A stretch of DNA of 64,000 nt from Ignavibacteria bacterium (GCA_016178595.1 JACOSY010000014.1:68256-132255), one strand, 5' to 3'. Positions 18,334 through 27,814 are shown, counted from the stretch's first letter. Program-made: numbers and translations. Notes: a model not told the origin generated them from the letters alone.

Positions 18334-18386
18334 GACATACTGCATTAGGCAGATGGTACAAGAACGAAAGAGAAAAAACTAATACT

Positions 18387-20657
18387 ATGGTAATAACAAA
18401 AGAATTGGAGATCGGTGGACGAAAGCTCTCCATCGAGACAGGAAAGTACGCAAAGCAGGCTGATGGTGCCGTCATGGTGCGCTACGGCGACACGATGGTG
18501 CTTGCAACTGTCGTCGCAAATAAAGAAGCGAAACAAGGACAAGACTTTTTTCCTCTGCAAGTGGAGTATCGCGAAAAGACTGCAGCAGCAGGAAAAATTC
18601 CCGGAGGGTATTTTAAGCGAGAGGGACGACCATCCGAGAAAGAAGTCCTTTCTTCCCGATTGATCGATCGACCTATCAGGCCACTCTTTCCCGAAGGGTT
18701 CAGGTGTGAAACACAGGTGATGCTCACCGTCTTTTCCGCTGACCAGGAGAACGATAGCGATGTTCTTGGTGCAATTGGTGCCTCGGCGGCACTGATCATC
18801 TCGGATATTCCCTTTAATGGTCCTATAGCGGAAGTCCGCGTCGGTCGCATCGATGGTCAGCTCGTCATCAATCCGACATTCCAGCAGCTTGAAACAAGTG
18901 ACATGGATGTTAGTGTCGCAGGCACGATGACCTCCATTAATATGGTTGAAGGCGAAGCCAAAGAGATTTCCGAACAGGAGATGCTTGATGCACTGAAATT
19001 CGCGCATGAACAGATCAAATCGATTTGTTCTCTCCAACTTCAGCTTCAGAAGGAGGCCGGAAGGCCGAAGCGCGAAGTTCCGATAAATCCACTGAAGAAA
19101 CCTCTGCATGATCTCCTCTCGAAAATCGCTCGCGGAGACATTCACGCGATTACTCACAAGGTTTTGATGAAGGACGAGCGGAGCAAGGCAAATGAAGAAA
19201 TGCGCACGAAGGCGATCGAATCCTTGCTGAATCAAATTGGCTCGCTCGACGCTGCATCGAGCGGTGTCGAAAAGATCGAAGACCCCGCCGCATTCATCGA
19301 ATTGAACAATCGTCTCATTTCTGAAATCCTTCACGACATCGAGTATGAGGAAATGCGAACTATGATCCTCGACGAAGGCAAGCGACTCGATGGTCGCGGT
19401 GTAACGGATATCCGTCCCATCGTATGCGAAGTGGGAGTTTTGCCGCGCACGCACGGCTCTGCGCTCTTCCAACGCGGTGAGACGCAGAGCTTGACATCGA
19501 CAACACTCGGTACGAAGACGGATGAGCAGTTTCTTGACGGTCTTCTTCCCGAGACAACAAAGCGCTTCATGCTGCATTACAACTTTCCACCGTATTCGGT
19601 CGGTGAAGTTGGACGCCTGGGATCAACCGGTCGTCGTGAAATTGGCCATGGAAACCTCGCTGAGCGTTCACTCAAGAAGGTGCTTCCACCCGAAGCGGAA
19701 TTTCCCTATACCGTTCGTATTGTTTCCGAAATCCTGGAGTCGAACGGCTCATCCTCAATGGCAACCGTTTGCGCGGGTTCGCTCTCATTAATGGATGCAG
19801 GTGTACCAGTGAAGAAAGCCGTTGCCGGCATCGCAATGGGTTTGATCAAAGAAGATAACCGGACGGCAATTCTCAGTGACATCCTCGGAAACGAAGATCA
19901 TCTTGGCGACATGGACTTCAAAGTCGCAGGAACGAAAGATGGCATCACGGCTTTCCAAATGGACATCAAGATCCAGGGCATTTCATTTGAGATCTTTGAA
20001 AAGGCACTTGCACAAGCCCGGGCGGGAAGAATGAGAATTTTGGAAATCATGAACCAGGCCATAAGCGAGCCGTGCAAGGAGCTTTCGAAGTATGCCCCTC
20101 GTCTCACAACAATGAAGATTCCAACCGACATGATCGGTGCTGTCATTGGACCTGGAGGAAAGATGATCCGCCAAATCGTGAAAGACTCCGGCGCAGAGGT
20201 CAACATCGAGGACGACGGAACGATCGTCATTGCCTCGGTGAGTGCGGAAGGAAGTGAAAAAGCCTTCAAGATGATCAGCAAGATCATTGAAGTACCCGAG
20301 GTTGGTAAAGTGTACCACGGCAGGGTCACACGCATCATGGACTTTGGCGCATTCGTCGAGTTCCTCCCAGGCAAGGAAGGCTTGATACACATTTCTCACA
20401 TTGATATGAGTCGCGTCAACAAGGTAACGGACGTCATCAACATCGGAGACGAATTCGATGTGAAACTGATCAAGAAAGATGAAGAGGGACGATACAATCT
20501 CAGCAGGAAGGCGTTGATGCCCGGCTATGATGCCGAGGCCGAAGCTGCCCGGGATGCTGAACGGCAGAGAGATCGTGGTCCTCGGAGAGACGGCGGCGGC
20601 GGCCATCGACGTGACGGCGGTGGCGGACACCGAGGAGGCGGTCCCCACCATCGGTAA
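18387..20657 (+). CDS. pnp: Polyribonucleotide nucleotidyltransferase (PNPase)
   Basis: A 756-residue trimeric 3'-5' exoribonuclease. Two RNase PH domains (about 12-230 and 320-540, separated by the all-alpha domain), with GGYFKREGRPSEKEVLSSRL in the first and LFQRGETQSL plus GSSSMATVCAGSLSLMDAGV in the second. Then a KH domain (IGAVIGPGGKMIRQI, about 592) and an S1 domain (GKVYHGRVTRIMDFGAFVEF, about 640). The C-terminus ends in a low-complexity tail rich in Gly, Arg, Asp and His (about 40 residues, repeated RRDGGGGH), which is unusual in sequence but common in position. A terminator follows. Confidence 0.98.
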   Translation: MVITKELEIGGRKLSIETGKYAKQADGAVMVRYGDTMVLATVVANKEAKQGQDFFPLQVEYREKTAAAGKIPGGYFKREGRPSEKEVLSSRLIDRPIRPLFPEGFRCETQVMLTVFSADQENDSDVLGAIGASAALIISDIPFNGPIAEVRVGRIDGQLVINPTFQQLETSDMDVSVAGTMTSINMVEGEAKEISEQEMLDALKFAHEQIKSICSLQLQLQKEAGRPKREVPINPLKKPLHDLLSKIARGDIHAITHKVLMKDERSKANEEMRTKAIESLLNQIGSLDAASSGVEKIEDPAAFIELNNRLISEILHDIEYEEMRTMILDEGKRLDGRGVTDIRPIVCEVGVLPRTHGSALFQRGETQSLTSTTLGTKTDEQFLDGLLPETTKRFMLHYNFPPYSVGEVGRLGSTGRREIGHGNLAERSLKKVLPPEAEFPYTVRIVSEILESNGSSSMATVCAGSLSLMDAGVPVKKAVAGIAMGLIKEDNRTAILSDILGNEDHLGDMDFKVAGTKDGITAFQMDIKIQGISFEIFEKALAQARAGRMRILEIMNQAISEPCKELSKYAPRLTTMKIPTDMIGAVIGPGGKMIRQIVKDSGAEVNIEDDGTIVIASVSAEGSEKAFKMISKIIEVPEVGKVYHGRVTRIMDFGAFVEFLPGKEGLIHISHIDMSRVNKVTDVINIGDEFDVKLIKKDEEGRYNLSRKALMPGYDAEAEAARDAERQRDRGPRRDGGGGHRRDGGGGHRGGGPHHR

Positions 20658-20693
20658 CAGAGAGGCTGAGAGCGATCTCAGTTCGTCTTATCA

Positions 20694-20733
20694 CCCGCTT
20701 GTGGTTCGCTCACTGCAAGCGGGTTTAATTTTT
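20694..20733 (+). terminator. Terminator of the rimP-pnp cluster
   Basis: CCCGCTTG ... CAAGCGGG (8-bp stem, 14-nt loop) followed by TTTAATTTTT, 36 bp after the pnp stop. Confidence 0.75.
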
Positions 20734-20923
20734 CCATCCTGAATCAAAATCTGGCGCCACTCCTCCGGGTCGGTTGCATTCCTTCGTCATCAGCAGAGGA
20801 TATCACTGAAGCAAGCGATACAGGCTGAGTGTACTGGGCAACGACTACGTCAGCCGCGGGTCATCAGTGTTGAAAGTCGCGTTGAGGGAATCGTCGTCAA
20901 CACTTGGAAGAGGTATCGCCGTT

Positions 20924-22573
20924 TTAGACGTGGAGAATCTGATGTTTGAACTGCGTGATCTGAAGTTCGCCGAGAAGCCACTTCGTGAATTCAAGCCCAT
21001 GCTTGTTCAGGAAATAGATAATATTAAATTCACGTTCTTGGAGATTCCCGTTCGGCATGATTTGATTGACGACTTTCTGTACCTGGCGGAGCGCTACTTC
21101 GTGCTTTCGCTTCTGCGCGTCGTTCGCTCTCTGTTTCAGTGCCGTAAGATGTCCATCGATTCGTTCGCGGGTTGACTCCAGCGGACCCATGAGTGTTGGG
21201 TCGATATAATTCAACCCAAACCGCATCTCGTTGAGCGTATCGGCGATACGCTGGGCCGCTTCCGTGAACATGTCGTCGATCGTCACTTCCGAGATCAACT
21301 GAATGACCTTATCATTGATACTCCGATAGTTCTCGAAGAATTCCATGACGTCGAGCTGGTATTTCTCCATGATCTTGAGCTGCCGTTCTTCGAGAACTGT
21401 CGCGCTTGCTCGTGGATAGATAATCGGCATCGTCAGGTCGTAATACTGGTAGACGGGCTTCAGTTGGGCAAAGTACGCCACCTCCGACGGCCCGCCAACG
21501 TAGGCGAGGGTGGGAAGGATCGTATCCTGGCAGATCGGGCGAAGCGCAACATTCGGACTGATCATCTCCGGATTTTCTTCTACCATGCGAATCAATTCTT
21601 CCTTCGAGAAATACTGGCGGGTTCCACGCAGCGCGAAGTCGTTCTCGCGCGGCTCGATAAAGTATCGCCCGCCCTTGTAGAAGAGGAAAAGATTCATCGC
21701 TTTCGTTTTCATCTGCGCGTGGTAATTCACTTCAAGCTCGGCACTCTGTTGGATAATGAGCTGCGAGACGCGAGGGAATTCGTTGATTTCTTTCAAGAAG
21801 ACGGAGGAGAGAAGCTGCTTCAAACGGCGATCGTTGGAAGAGATAAAGACGAGTCCTTCATCTTCAAAAAGGGAATTCATGAGTTGCGCGAATGCACGAT
21901 TGAAGGTCGATGAGGGCGTGTATGTTTTGCGAATCGTCTGGAGAATGGATTCGCGGAACTCCGAATTCGTCAGTGTCTTTTGCAGCTGATCGAAGAAGAG
22001 ATCGAGCGAGCCGTTCAGTTCGATTTCTCCGACTGCACCGAGGTTTTTTTGGATTTTCTTCCCTTTGAGGAGATACTCGATTGTGACGGGTTGGTGCTCG
22101 TTGTTGAGAAGGCCAACCTTATTCACTTCTTCAAAGTCGTGATCTTCACCTTCCAGCCAAAATACAGGAACGAAATTGTACTGCGGATGGGCTTCATGCA
22201 ACTGTCGCGCAAGCTTCACAGCAGTAATAGTTTTATACACGGTATACAAAGGACCGCCGAGAATACCAACCTGCTGTCCGGTGACGATTGCGAACGTATT
22301 TTCCTCCGCAAGTTGGTGAATATGCTCTAACGTTTTGTCCGAACTCCCGTAGGCGCGGTTTTGTTCCTCGAGCACTTCTACGAGCGTGGTGCGGTGCCGC
22401 ACCTGTCGACGAAGCCTTTCAGCATGGGCGGAAAAACTCTGAAGGAAGTGGAAATCGACTTCAAAATATTGCTTCACTTTCTGAAAGTCATTCACGTAAT
22501 CACAGTACAATTTTGAGAATCCACCTTCAGTGTTTCTCAAGTCGTTGAAGTTTATCCAGTGCAGATCGTTCAT
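20924..22573 (-). CDS. bshC: Bacillithiol biosynthesis cysteine-adding enzyme BshC
   Basis: A 549-residue BshC, which adds cysteine to glucosaminyl-malate in the last step of bacillithiol synthesis. Seen: IVTGQQVGILGGPLYTVYK near residue 115, VPVFWLEGEDHDFEEVN (nucleotide-binding-like core), SSNDRRLKQL, and the C-terminal coiled-coil with QVQKVVNQIMPNGNLQERE. An in-frame longer start (22693) exists but lies upstream of a promoter-like pair on the minus strand (22640-22612), so the ATG at 22573 is chosen. bshA and bshB are not in this window. Converges with pnp; about 190 bp between the pnp terminator and its stop hold nothing recognisable. Confidence 0.92.
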   Translation of the reverse strand: MNDLHWINFNDLRNTEGGFSKLYCDYVNDFQKVKQYFEVDFHFLQSFSAHAERLRRQVRHRTTLVEVLEEQNRAYGSSDKTLEHIHQLAEENTFAIVTGQQVGILGGPLYTVYKTITAVKLARQLHEAHPQYNFVPVFWLEGEDHDFEEVNKVGLLNNEHQPVTIEYLLKGKKIQKNLGAVGEIELNGSLDLFFDQLQKTLTNSEFRESILQTIRKTYTPSSTFNRAFAQLMNSLFEDEGLVFISSNDRRLKQLLSSVFLKEINEFPRVSQLIIQQSAELEVNYHAQMKTKAMNLFLFYKGGRYFIEPRENDFALRGTRQYFSKEELIRMVEENPEMISPNVALRPICQDTILPTLAYVGGPSEVAYFAQLKPVYQYYDLTMPIIYPRASATVLEERQLKIMEKYQLDVMEFFENYRSINDKVIQLISEVTIDDMFTEAAQRIADTLNEMRFGLNYIDPTLMGPLESTRERIDGHLTALKQRANDAQKRKHEVALRQVQKVVNQIMPNGNLQEREFNIIYFLNKHGLEFTKWLLGELQITQFKHQILHV

Positions 22574-22611
22574 ACGCGTGAATCGTAGTATGGTTGGAAG
22601 CGGCTGTGGAG

Positions 22612-22640
22612 AATATACTCTTTCATAGCACGAGAAGCAA
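22612..22640 (-). promoter_or_regulatory. Predicted promoter of bshC
   Basis: On the minus strand TTGCTT (22640-22635), 17-nt spacer, TATATT (22617-22612). The predicted transcription start near 22605 leaves a leader of about 32 nt before the ATG at 22573. Confidence 0.55.
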
Positions 22641-22700
22641 GCAGAGCGACTCTCGATCGAAAGGTTGGTGAAAAGGTTTTGCAGAATGAGCATACGTTGG

Positions 22701-22729
22701 TTGCTTCATATATGTTTTTTTACTATATT
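22701..22729 (+). promoter_or_regulatory. Predicted promoter of the Rieske/cytochrome b operon
   Basis: TTGCTT (22701-22706), 17-nt spacer, TATATT (22724-22729): the same hexamers and spacing as the divergent bshC promoter 60 bp away. ATG of the Rieske gene is 41 bp downstream. Confidence 0.6.
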
Positions 22730-22769
22730 TTCTCGCTTCGAACTCCCTGAAATCATACAGAGTAAGGTG

Positions 22770-23477
22770 ATGGATAATCAGAATGCAGCAAAGGTGGAAC
22801 CCTCACCGTTGAGTTCTTCAGAAACAACGACATCGACACGCGATGTCGCTGCAAAAACAGAAGTTGAATCCCTGAAACCCTCTACGGCGCAGCCGATAAA
22901 GCCGGCGGCTGCCGCCACGGCCAAACCTGCCGCAGCACAGGCAGTGAAAAAACCCAAGCAGGATAAACCACCGGAGAACGATCTGGGCATTTGGCGCATC
23001 AGCCGTCGGAATTTCTTTTCGGTTGCTGGATGGGCAGCCTTTTTCGTGTTCCTCGCAACTTCTACTATCGGCACCCTGCGGATGATGTTTCCCCGGATAC
23101 TCTACGAACCGCCGTCTGCCTTCAAAGCCGGATTTCCCGAGGATTACCTTGTCGGTGAGGTGAGCGAAAAGTATAAAGACGACTTTCGCGTTTGGATTGT
23201 GCGTGAGCCTGAAGGCTTTTATGCGCTTTCCGCTATTTGCACTCACCTGGGATGTACGCCGCGGTGGTTAGCAGCAGACAACAAGTTTAAGTGCCCATGT
23301 CACGGAAGCGGGTTTCGTCGGACCGGCGTCAACTTCGAAGGCCCGGCGCCCCGTCCGCTCGAACGATTAAAAATCTCGCTTGCAGATGATGGACAGATTC
23401 TCGTCGATCGAAACATTAAGTTCCGATTCGAGAATGGCGATTGGATCAAACCAGAATGTTATTTGAAATATAGCTAA
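22770..23477 (+). CDS. Rieske iron-sulfur protein of a cytochrome bc-type complex
   Basis: A 235-residue quinol oxidase subunit. A cytoplasmic N-terminal extension of about 70 residues rich in Ala, Pro, Lys and Thr precedes ISRRNFFSVAGWAAFFVF, a twin-arginine-type motif leading into the single membrane anchor. The C-terminal Rieske fold holds the 2Fe-2S ligands in CTHLGCTPRW and CPCHGSGF (two Cys and two His) with the extra disulfide Cys pair. Start ATG 22770 chosen because longer frames begin before the predicted promoter. First gene of a four-gene operon with both cytochrome b parts and an octahaem cytochrome c. Confidence 0.93.
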   Translation: MDNQNAAKVEPSPLSSSETTTSTRDVAAKTEVESLKPSTAQPIKPAAAATAKPAAAQAVKKPKQDKPPENDLGIWRISRRNFFSVAGWAAFFVFLATSTIGTLRMMFPRILYEPPSAFKAGFPEDYLVGEVSEKYKDDFRVWIVREPEGFYALSAICTHLGCTPRWLAADNKFKCPCHGSGFRRTGVNFEGPAPRPLERLKISLADDGQILVDRNIKFRFENGDWIKPECYLKYS

Positions 23478-23504
23478 GTCGATTAGACTCTTCGAGGATG
23501 AGAG

Positions 23505-24281
23505 ATGTTCAAGATTCGTGAAAAGCTGCAACAAACGGAAGTCTGGAAGTCGATTTTTCGGCACAACTATCAAGACACTAATCGCAATCGTGCTCTTCAA
23601 ATCGTTGACAACGTCTTTCTTCACCTTCATCCCGTCCGAATCTCGCGACACGCGACAAACCTCGGCTTCACATGGGGAATGGGTGGTATCACCTTCCTAC
23701 TGTTCATCGTACTGACGATTACCGGCGTTATTCTCATGTTCTATTATCGACCTGCTGCAGAGTACGCTTACGAGGACATGAAGTACTTGATGAACGACGT
23801 CGCCTTCGGCCCTCTCATCCGTAATATGCACCGATGGGCAGCGCACGCGATGGTGATTACGGTGATGCTTCACATGTTCCGTGTTTTCCTCACTGGATCG
23901 TACAAAGCACCGCGGCAATTCAACTGGGTCGTCGGCGTCCTCTTGCTCGTCCTTACATTATTGCTGAGTTTCACAGGGTATCTTCTTCCGTGGGATCAGC
24001 TCGCGATCTGGGCTGTGACGGTCGGAACGAACATGGCGCGTGCTACTCCTCTCCTCGGCCATGAAGGACCATTCGGACAACAGCTCGGAATGCGAATCGA
24101 TAACGATGTACGTTTTGTGCTTCTTGGTGGAACACAAGTCGGCCCGCCGACACTGTTGCGCTTCTATGTCGGTCATTGTATTTTCCTTCCTCTCATTGCT
24201 ACGATCTTTATGGTAGTTCACTTCTGGAGAATTCGTAAGGATGGCGGCATTTCCGGACCGGCAGGTAATGGTAAAGAGTAA
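23505..24281 (+). CDS. Cytochrome b, N-terminal half (cytochrome b6-like)
   Basis: A 258-residue membrane protein with four main helices, carrying the two b haems. Haem ligands: His109 and His123 in NMHRWAAH...VMLHMF, and His224 and His239 in GHCIFLPL...[12 protein letters not shown]. The 15-residue step in the second pair is the b6f-type spacing (14 in mitochondrial-type cytochrome b). [20 protein letters not shown] and [15 protein letters not shown] are standard. Being split from the C-terminal half also resembles b6f. Start ATG has GAGGATGAG in front. Forms a complex with the Rieske protein and the next two gene products. Confidence 0.95.
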   Translation: MFKIREKLQQTEVWKSIFRHNYQDTNRNRALQIVDNVFLHLHPVRISRHATNLGFTWGMGGITFLLFIVLTITGVILMFYYRPAAEYAYEDMKYLMNDVAFGPLIRNMHRWAAHAMVITVMLHMFRVFLTGSYKAPRQFNWVVGVLLLVLTLLLSFTGYLLPWDQLAIWAVTVGTNMARATPLLGHEGPFGQQLGMRIDNDVRFVLLGGTQVGPPTLLRFYVGHCIFLPLIATIFMVVHFWRIRKDGGISGPAGNGKE

Positions 24282-24306
24282 ACTATTCGGACAGTAGAAA
24301 AGTACT

Positions 24307-25194
24307 ATGCGCAATCTCTGGGTTCTCATCTCTAAACCCGACAACATACCGATTGTCGGCCTTCTGTTTCTCGTTATTCTGTACACATGGTATTCGTTAT
24401 CCAAGGCGCTGAAAAACGATCGCCAGGGGTTTCTCGACGAATCGACGTTGAGCGAGAAGATTCAGGTGTGGCCAAATCTTGTGCGCGTCGAATTCTTGGG
24501 CACTCTCTTCGTAATGGTTGTCCTTGTGTTCTGGTCGTTCCTTATCGATGCACCGCTGGAAGAACCTGCGAATCCAACACTTACTCCAAATCCATCGAAG
24601 GCACCGTGGTACTTTCTTGGTCTCCAGGAAATGCTCGTCTACTTTGATCCCTGGATTGCCGGCGTTGTCCTTCCGACATTCATCATCCTTGGCCTGATGG
24701 CCATTCCGTACATCGATATCAATGAGAAGGGGAATGGCTACTACACCTTCAAGGAGCGAAGTTGGTCGATTCTTATTTTTTGTTTTGGATTCATTGTTCT
24801 CTGGGTGTCACTCATCGTTCTCGGCACTTTTTGGCGCGGCCCTGGCTGGTATTTCTTCTTTCCGTGGGAGCCATGGGATACGCATCGAGTTGTCGCTCTC
24901 ACGAACATCGATCTTTCGGAATTCTTCGGCGTCCATACCAGGAGTGCGGACTACAGTCTGAATCCTGCTGCGTTCATCTTTGGCGCAGTCCTTGTGCTTG
25001 GCTATTATTCATTGATTCCACTCTACTGGATTTTAAAGAAGGATAAGAGTGGACTCCTGAAGAAGCTCGGCCCGATTCGGTATAACGTAACAGCATTTCT
25101 CTTCCTCACGATGATGTCGTTGCCGATCAAAATGGTTCTCCGTATCGGCTTCAACATCAAGTACGTGTGGGTCACTCCCTGGTTTAACATCTAA
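24307..25194 (+). CDS. Cytochrome b, C-terminal half (subunit IV-like)
   Basis: A 295-residue membrane protein. An N-terminal helix (IPIVGLLFLVILYTWYSL) is followed by the subunit IV core LRVEFLGTLFVMVVLVFWSFLI, then NPSKAPWYFLGLQEMLVYFD. This aligns with the PEWY loop of the quinol site, but the Glu is replaced: the residues are A-P-W-Y. Four further helices and a loop with FFPWEPWDTHR extend it well beyond the roughly 160 residues of plant subunit IV. Located 25 bp after the b6-like gene. The extra helices may bind the large cytochrome c encoded next (inference). Confidence 0.92.
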   Translation: MRNLWVLISKPDNIPIVGLLFLVILYTWYSLSKALKNDRQGFLDESTLSEKIQVWPNLVRVEFLGTLFVMVVLVFWSFLIDAPLEEPANPTLTPNPSKAPWYFLGLQEMLVYFDPWIAGVVLPTFIILGLMAIPYIDINEKGNGYYTFKERSWSILIFCFGFIVLWVSLIVLGTFWRGPGWYFFFPWEPWDTHRVVALTNIDLSEFFGVHTRSADYSLNPAAFIFGAVLVLGYYSLIPLYWILKKDKSGLLKKLGPIRYNVTAFLFLTMMSLPIKMVLRIGFNIKYVWVTPWFNI

Positions 25195-25209
25195 CACCGA
25201 TCGTATCGT

Positions 25210-27789
25210 ATGAAAGGTTTGTTTGGGTTTTTTACTACGCGGGCTCAACAGCCCATTGAAACACGAGACTATGGAAAACTATACTTTGTCCTCTCCGGTC
25301 TTCTCTTCCTTGGGACGATGTGGGCTGTACTCGATGAAGTTTCGACGCGCCGTCCATGGAAAGAGACTCAAAACGAATACTTTGCACTGAGTGCGAAGAA
25401 ATGGGGAGAGAAGCTTACCGAAGCTCTTGCCAGTTTTGATACGGCAGCGTATGCACAACTTCGTGAAGATTCAATTGCGGCAGAGCAAAAACTAACGTCG
25501 CCCGGAATACTTGCAGCACGGAAAGAGATCGCCGCGCTGGAAGAAAATTTGCTCGATCTCAATCGCGACTACACGTTTGCCAAAAGCCGAGGAGACGAGG
25601 CGTATTATTTTTGGAAAAAGTCGATCCACGAAGGAATTGAGAACAAAGGTTATAAACAAAAGCTGGATGAGTCTCAGGCAACGATGAGTGAGACGAATAT
25701 AAAGATTGAGCAGCTCAATGGACGTCACGATTCGCTTGCGAGATTCGTTCGAGCGTTCCGTGACACCCTGAAGGCTGTACGCTCAAGGCTTAAAGATCTC
25801 TACGCTTCAATTGAGATAGCGAACGGCAAAATCGAAAAGGCAAAGACCTCGACCATTTTGATCCGCCAAGTCATGGAAAATAATTTCGATCGTTCAAACT
25901 TCGGAATTCCCAAAGCTCGTATCGATCGATGCCAGACATGCCACATGGGTTGGAAAGATGAGCTCATGGAGGATGCGCCGCAGCCCTATACGAAGCACCC
26001 GCTTCCTGAGCTCCTCAAGATACACAATCCGGAAACGTTCGGTTGCACGCCGTGTCACCGGGGACAAGGCCCGGCGCTGACGGCCGGCATGGCGCACGGT
26101 CATGATGACCATTACTGGGAATGGCCGCTCTTGAAGGGAAAAGAAGTCTACGCATCGTGCAATGGCTGTCATACGAATCGATCCTACCTGAAGTATGGTG
26201 ATCGATTCAACAAAGCGAAGCAGATGGTGGAAGAGTCGGGCTGCTTTGGCTGTCACGAGGTGAAAGGCTTCAATGAACTTTCCAAGATCGGCCCCGAGCT
26301 CAATCAGCTCGTTGCCAAAACGAAACCGGAATGGCTTTTCCGATGGGTACGGAATCCGAAAGATTATAATCCACACACACGCATGCCGAATTTCCGCTTC
26401 TCGAATGAACAGGCTGAAGCGGTTGCGGCATATCTCTGGAATGTTGGTAAGCAAGCTGACGTTCATCCGCAGAAGGGAATCAGCGGCGGCGGCAGTGCCG
26501 AGCACGGTCAAGAGTTGATCAACACAATTGGCTGCAAGGGTTGTCATGTCGTTGGTGATGACACACGCATGCGACAATCTCGCGGCTTCAGCTACGACAT
26601 CGCGCCGGAACTCAGTCGCGCAGGCAGCAAGCTTGATCCTGATTGGGCATTCGAATGGATCAAGAACCCACGCAAGTATCGTCCGAACACCCGAATGCCA
26701 AACCTCCGCCTGAGCGATCAAGAAGCACGCGACATCGTCGCATACCTGATGACGCTGCAGGATAACCGACAGTTCGAGCAAGTAAATTTTAATCTTGATG
26801 ATCCCGAGAAAGCAAAGCGTGGGGATAAGCTCATTCGTGAATATGGATGCACCGGTTGCCACCAAATTCAGGGAATGGAAAAGGAAGGCAAAGTCAGTGT
26901 TTCATTGTCGAACTTTGGCAGAAAGAGAGTGGACGAACTTGACTTTGGCGACACGCATGTGCCTCACAATTGGGATGATTGGGTTTTCGGAAAGATCCAT
27001 GATACGCGCCAGTATACGACAGATCGCATCATCTCGAAGATGCCCGTGTTCGCTTTTGCAGATAGTGAGATCATCACGCTCAGAACGCTCTTGCGAGGCA
27101 TGACCAAGGAGGAACCGGAAGGAGACTATCAACAGAAGTTCGATAAAAATCTGCAAGTGATTGAATCCGGCCGTTATCTGACGCACTACTACAATTGCAT
27201 CAATTGTCATCAAATTGAAGAGATTGGCGGTTCGATCAAGGCAACGCTCGATGATGAGGGATTGGCGCCGCCATATCTCTTACCGGAAGGATCGAAAGTA
27301 CAAGAAGTCTGGCTTCATGATTTCCTGAAGGGACCAACGCCCATCCGTCCGTGGTTAAAGGTTCGCATGCCGACGTTTAGTCTTACCGATGACGAGATAG
27401 GTACGATTACCAACTACTTCCTCGCACTCCATAAGAAAGAACTCGAACTGCGAGACTACCAGGCCCTTCCGATCGAAGCGAAATATGTTACCGAAGGGAA
27501 AAAACTCTTCGAGGAATTGCAGTGTCTGAGTTGCCATTACACCGGCACGATTCCGGAAGGAAAGACGCCTGCCGATCTTGCGCCGAATCTCGCAATGGCA
27601 AAGTATCGTCTGAAGCCGGATTGGATTCTGGAATGGATCGCGCGACCGGATTCCATCGCACCGGGAACGAAGATGCCGAACTTCTACCCCGATATGCAAT
27701 CGCCCGACCCACAGATTTTCAATGGCGATGCGAAAGAACAAATTCGTGCATTACGTGATCACATCTTCACGCTACCGAAATCGCAGTAG
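25210..27789 (+). CDS. Octahaem c-type cytochrome of the bc complex
   Basis: An 859-residue protein with one N-terminal membrane helix (about 24-44, YFVLSGLLFLGTMWAVLDEV), a coiled-coil region (about 95-215), and eight CXXCH haem c sites: CQTCH (241), CTPCH (279), CNGCH (317), CFGCH (344), CKGCH (441), CTGCH (547), CINCH (663) and CLSCH (772). The later sites each begin a mono-haem-like module that ends with a Met ligand motif (TRMPNFRF, TRMPNLRL, SKMPVFAF, VRMPTFSL, TKMPNFYP), so it looks like a chain of cytochrome c domains. It stands where cytochrome c1 or f would be and probably takes electrons from the Rieske centre on the outer side of the membrane. 15 bp after the previous gene; a terminator follows. 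Confidence 0.93.
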   Translation: MKGLFGFFTTRAQQPIETRDYGKLYFVLSGLLFLGTMWAVLDEVSTRRPWKETQNEYFALSAKKWGEKLTEALASFDTAAYAQLREDSIAAEQKLTSPGILAARKEIAALEENLLDLNRDYTFAKSRGDEAYYFWKKSIHEGIENKGYKQKLDESQATMSETNIKIEQLNGRHDSLARFVRAFRDTLKAVRSRLKDLYASIEIANGKIEKAKTSTILIRQVMENNFDRSNFGIPKARIDRCQTCHMGWKDELMEDAPQPYTKHPLPELLKIHNPETFGCTPCHRGQGPALTAGMAHGHDDHYWEWPLLKGKEVYASCNGCHTNRSYLKYGDRFNKAKQMVEESGCFGCHEVKGFNELSKIGPELNQLVAKTKPEWLFRWVRNPKDYNPHTRMPNFRFSNEQAEAVAAYLWNVGKQADVHPQKGISGGGSAEHGQELINTIGCKGCHVVGDDTRMRQSRGFSYDIAPELSRAGSKLDPDWAFEWIKNPRKYRPNTRMPNLRLSDQEARDIVAYLMTLQDNRQFEQVNFNLDDPEKAKRGDKLIREYGCTGCHQIQGMEKEGKVSVSLSNFGRKRVDELDFGDTHVPHNWDDWVFGKIHDTRQYTTDRIISKMPVFAFADSEIITLRTLLRGMTKEEPEGDYQQKFDKNLQVIESGRYLTHYYNCINCHQIEEIGGSIKATLDDEGLAPPYLLPEGSKVQEVWLHDFLKGPTPIRPWLKVRMPTFSLTDDEIGTITNYFLALHKKELELRDYQALPIEAKYVTEGKKLFEELQCLSCHYTGTIPEGKTPADLAPNLAMAKYRLKPDWILEWIARPDSIAPGTKMPNFYPDMQSPDPQIFNGDAKEQIRALRDHIFTLPKSQ

Positions 27790-27814
27790 AGCGCGTCAGA
27801 TACTCCAGCAGGGG

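Noticed and set aside
18345-19577. A 410-codon minus-strand frame antisense to pnp
   Set aside because: pnp is unmistakable there; this frame is its reverse-complement shadow.
25894-26865. A 323-codon minus-strand frame in the octahaem cytochrome gene
   Set aside because: The CXXCH series on the plus strand is decisive.
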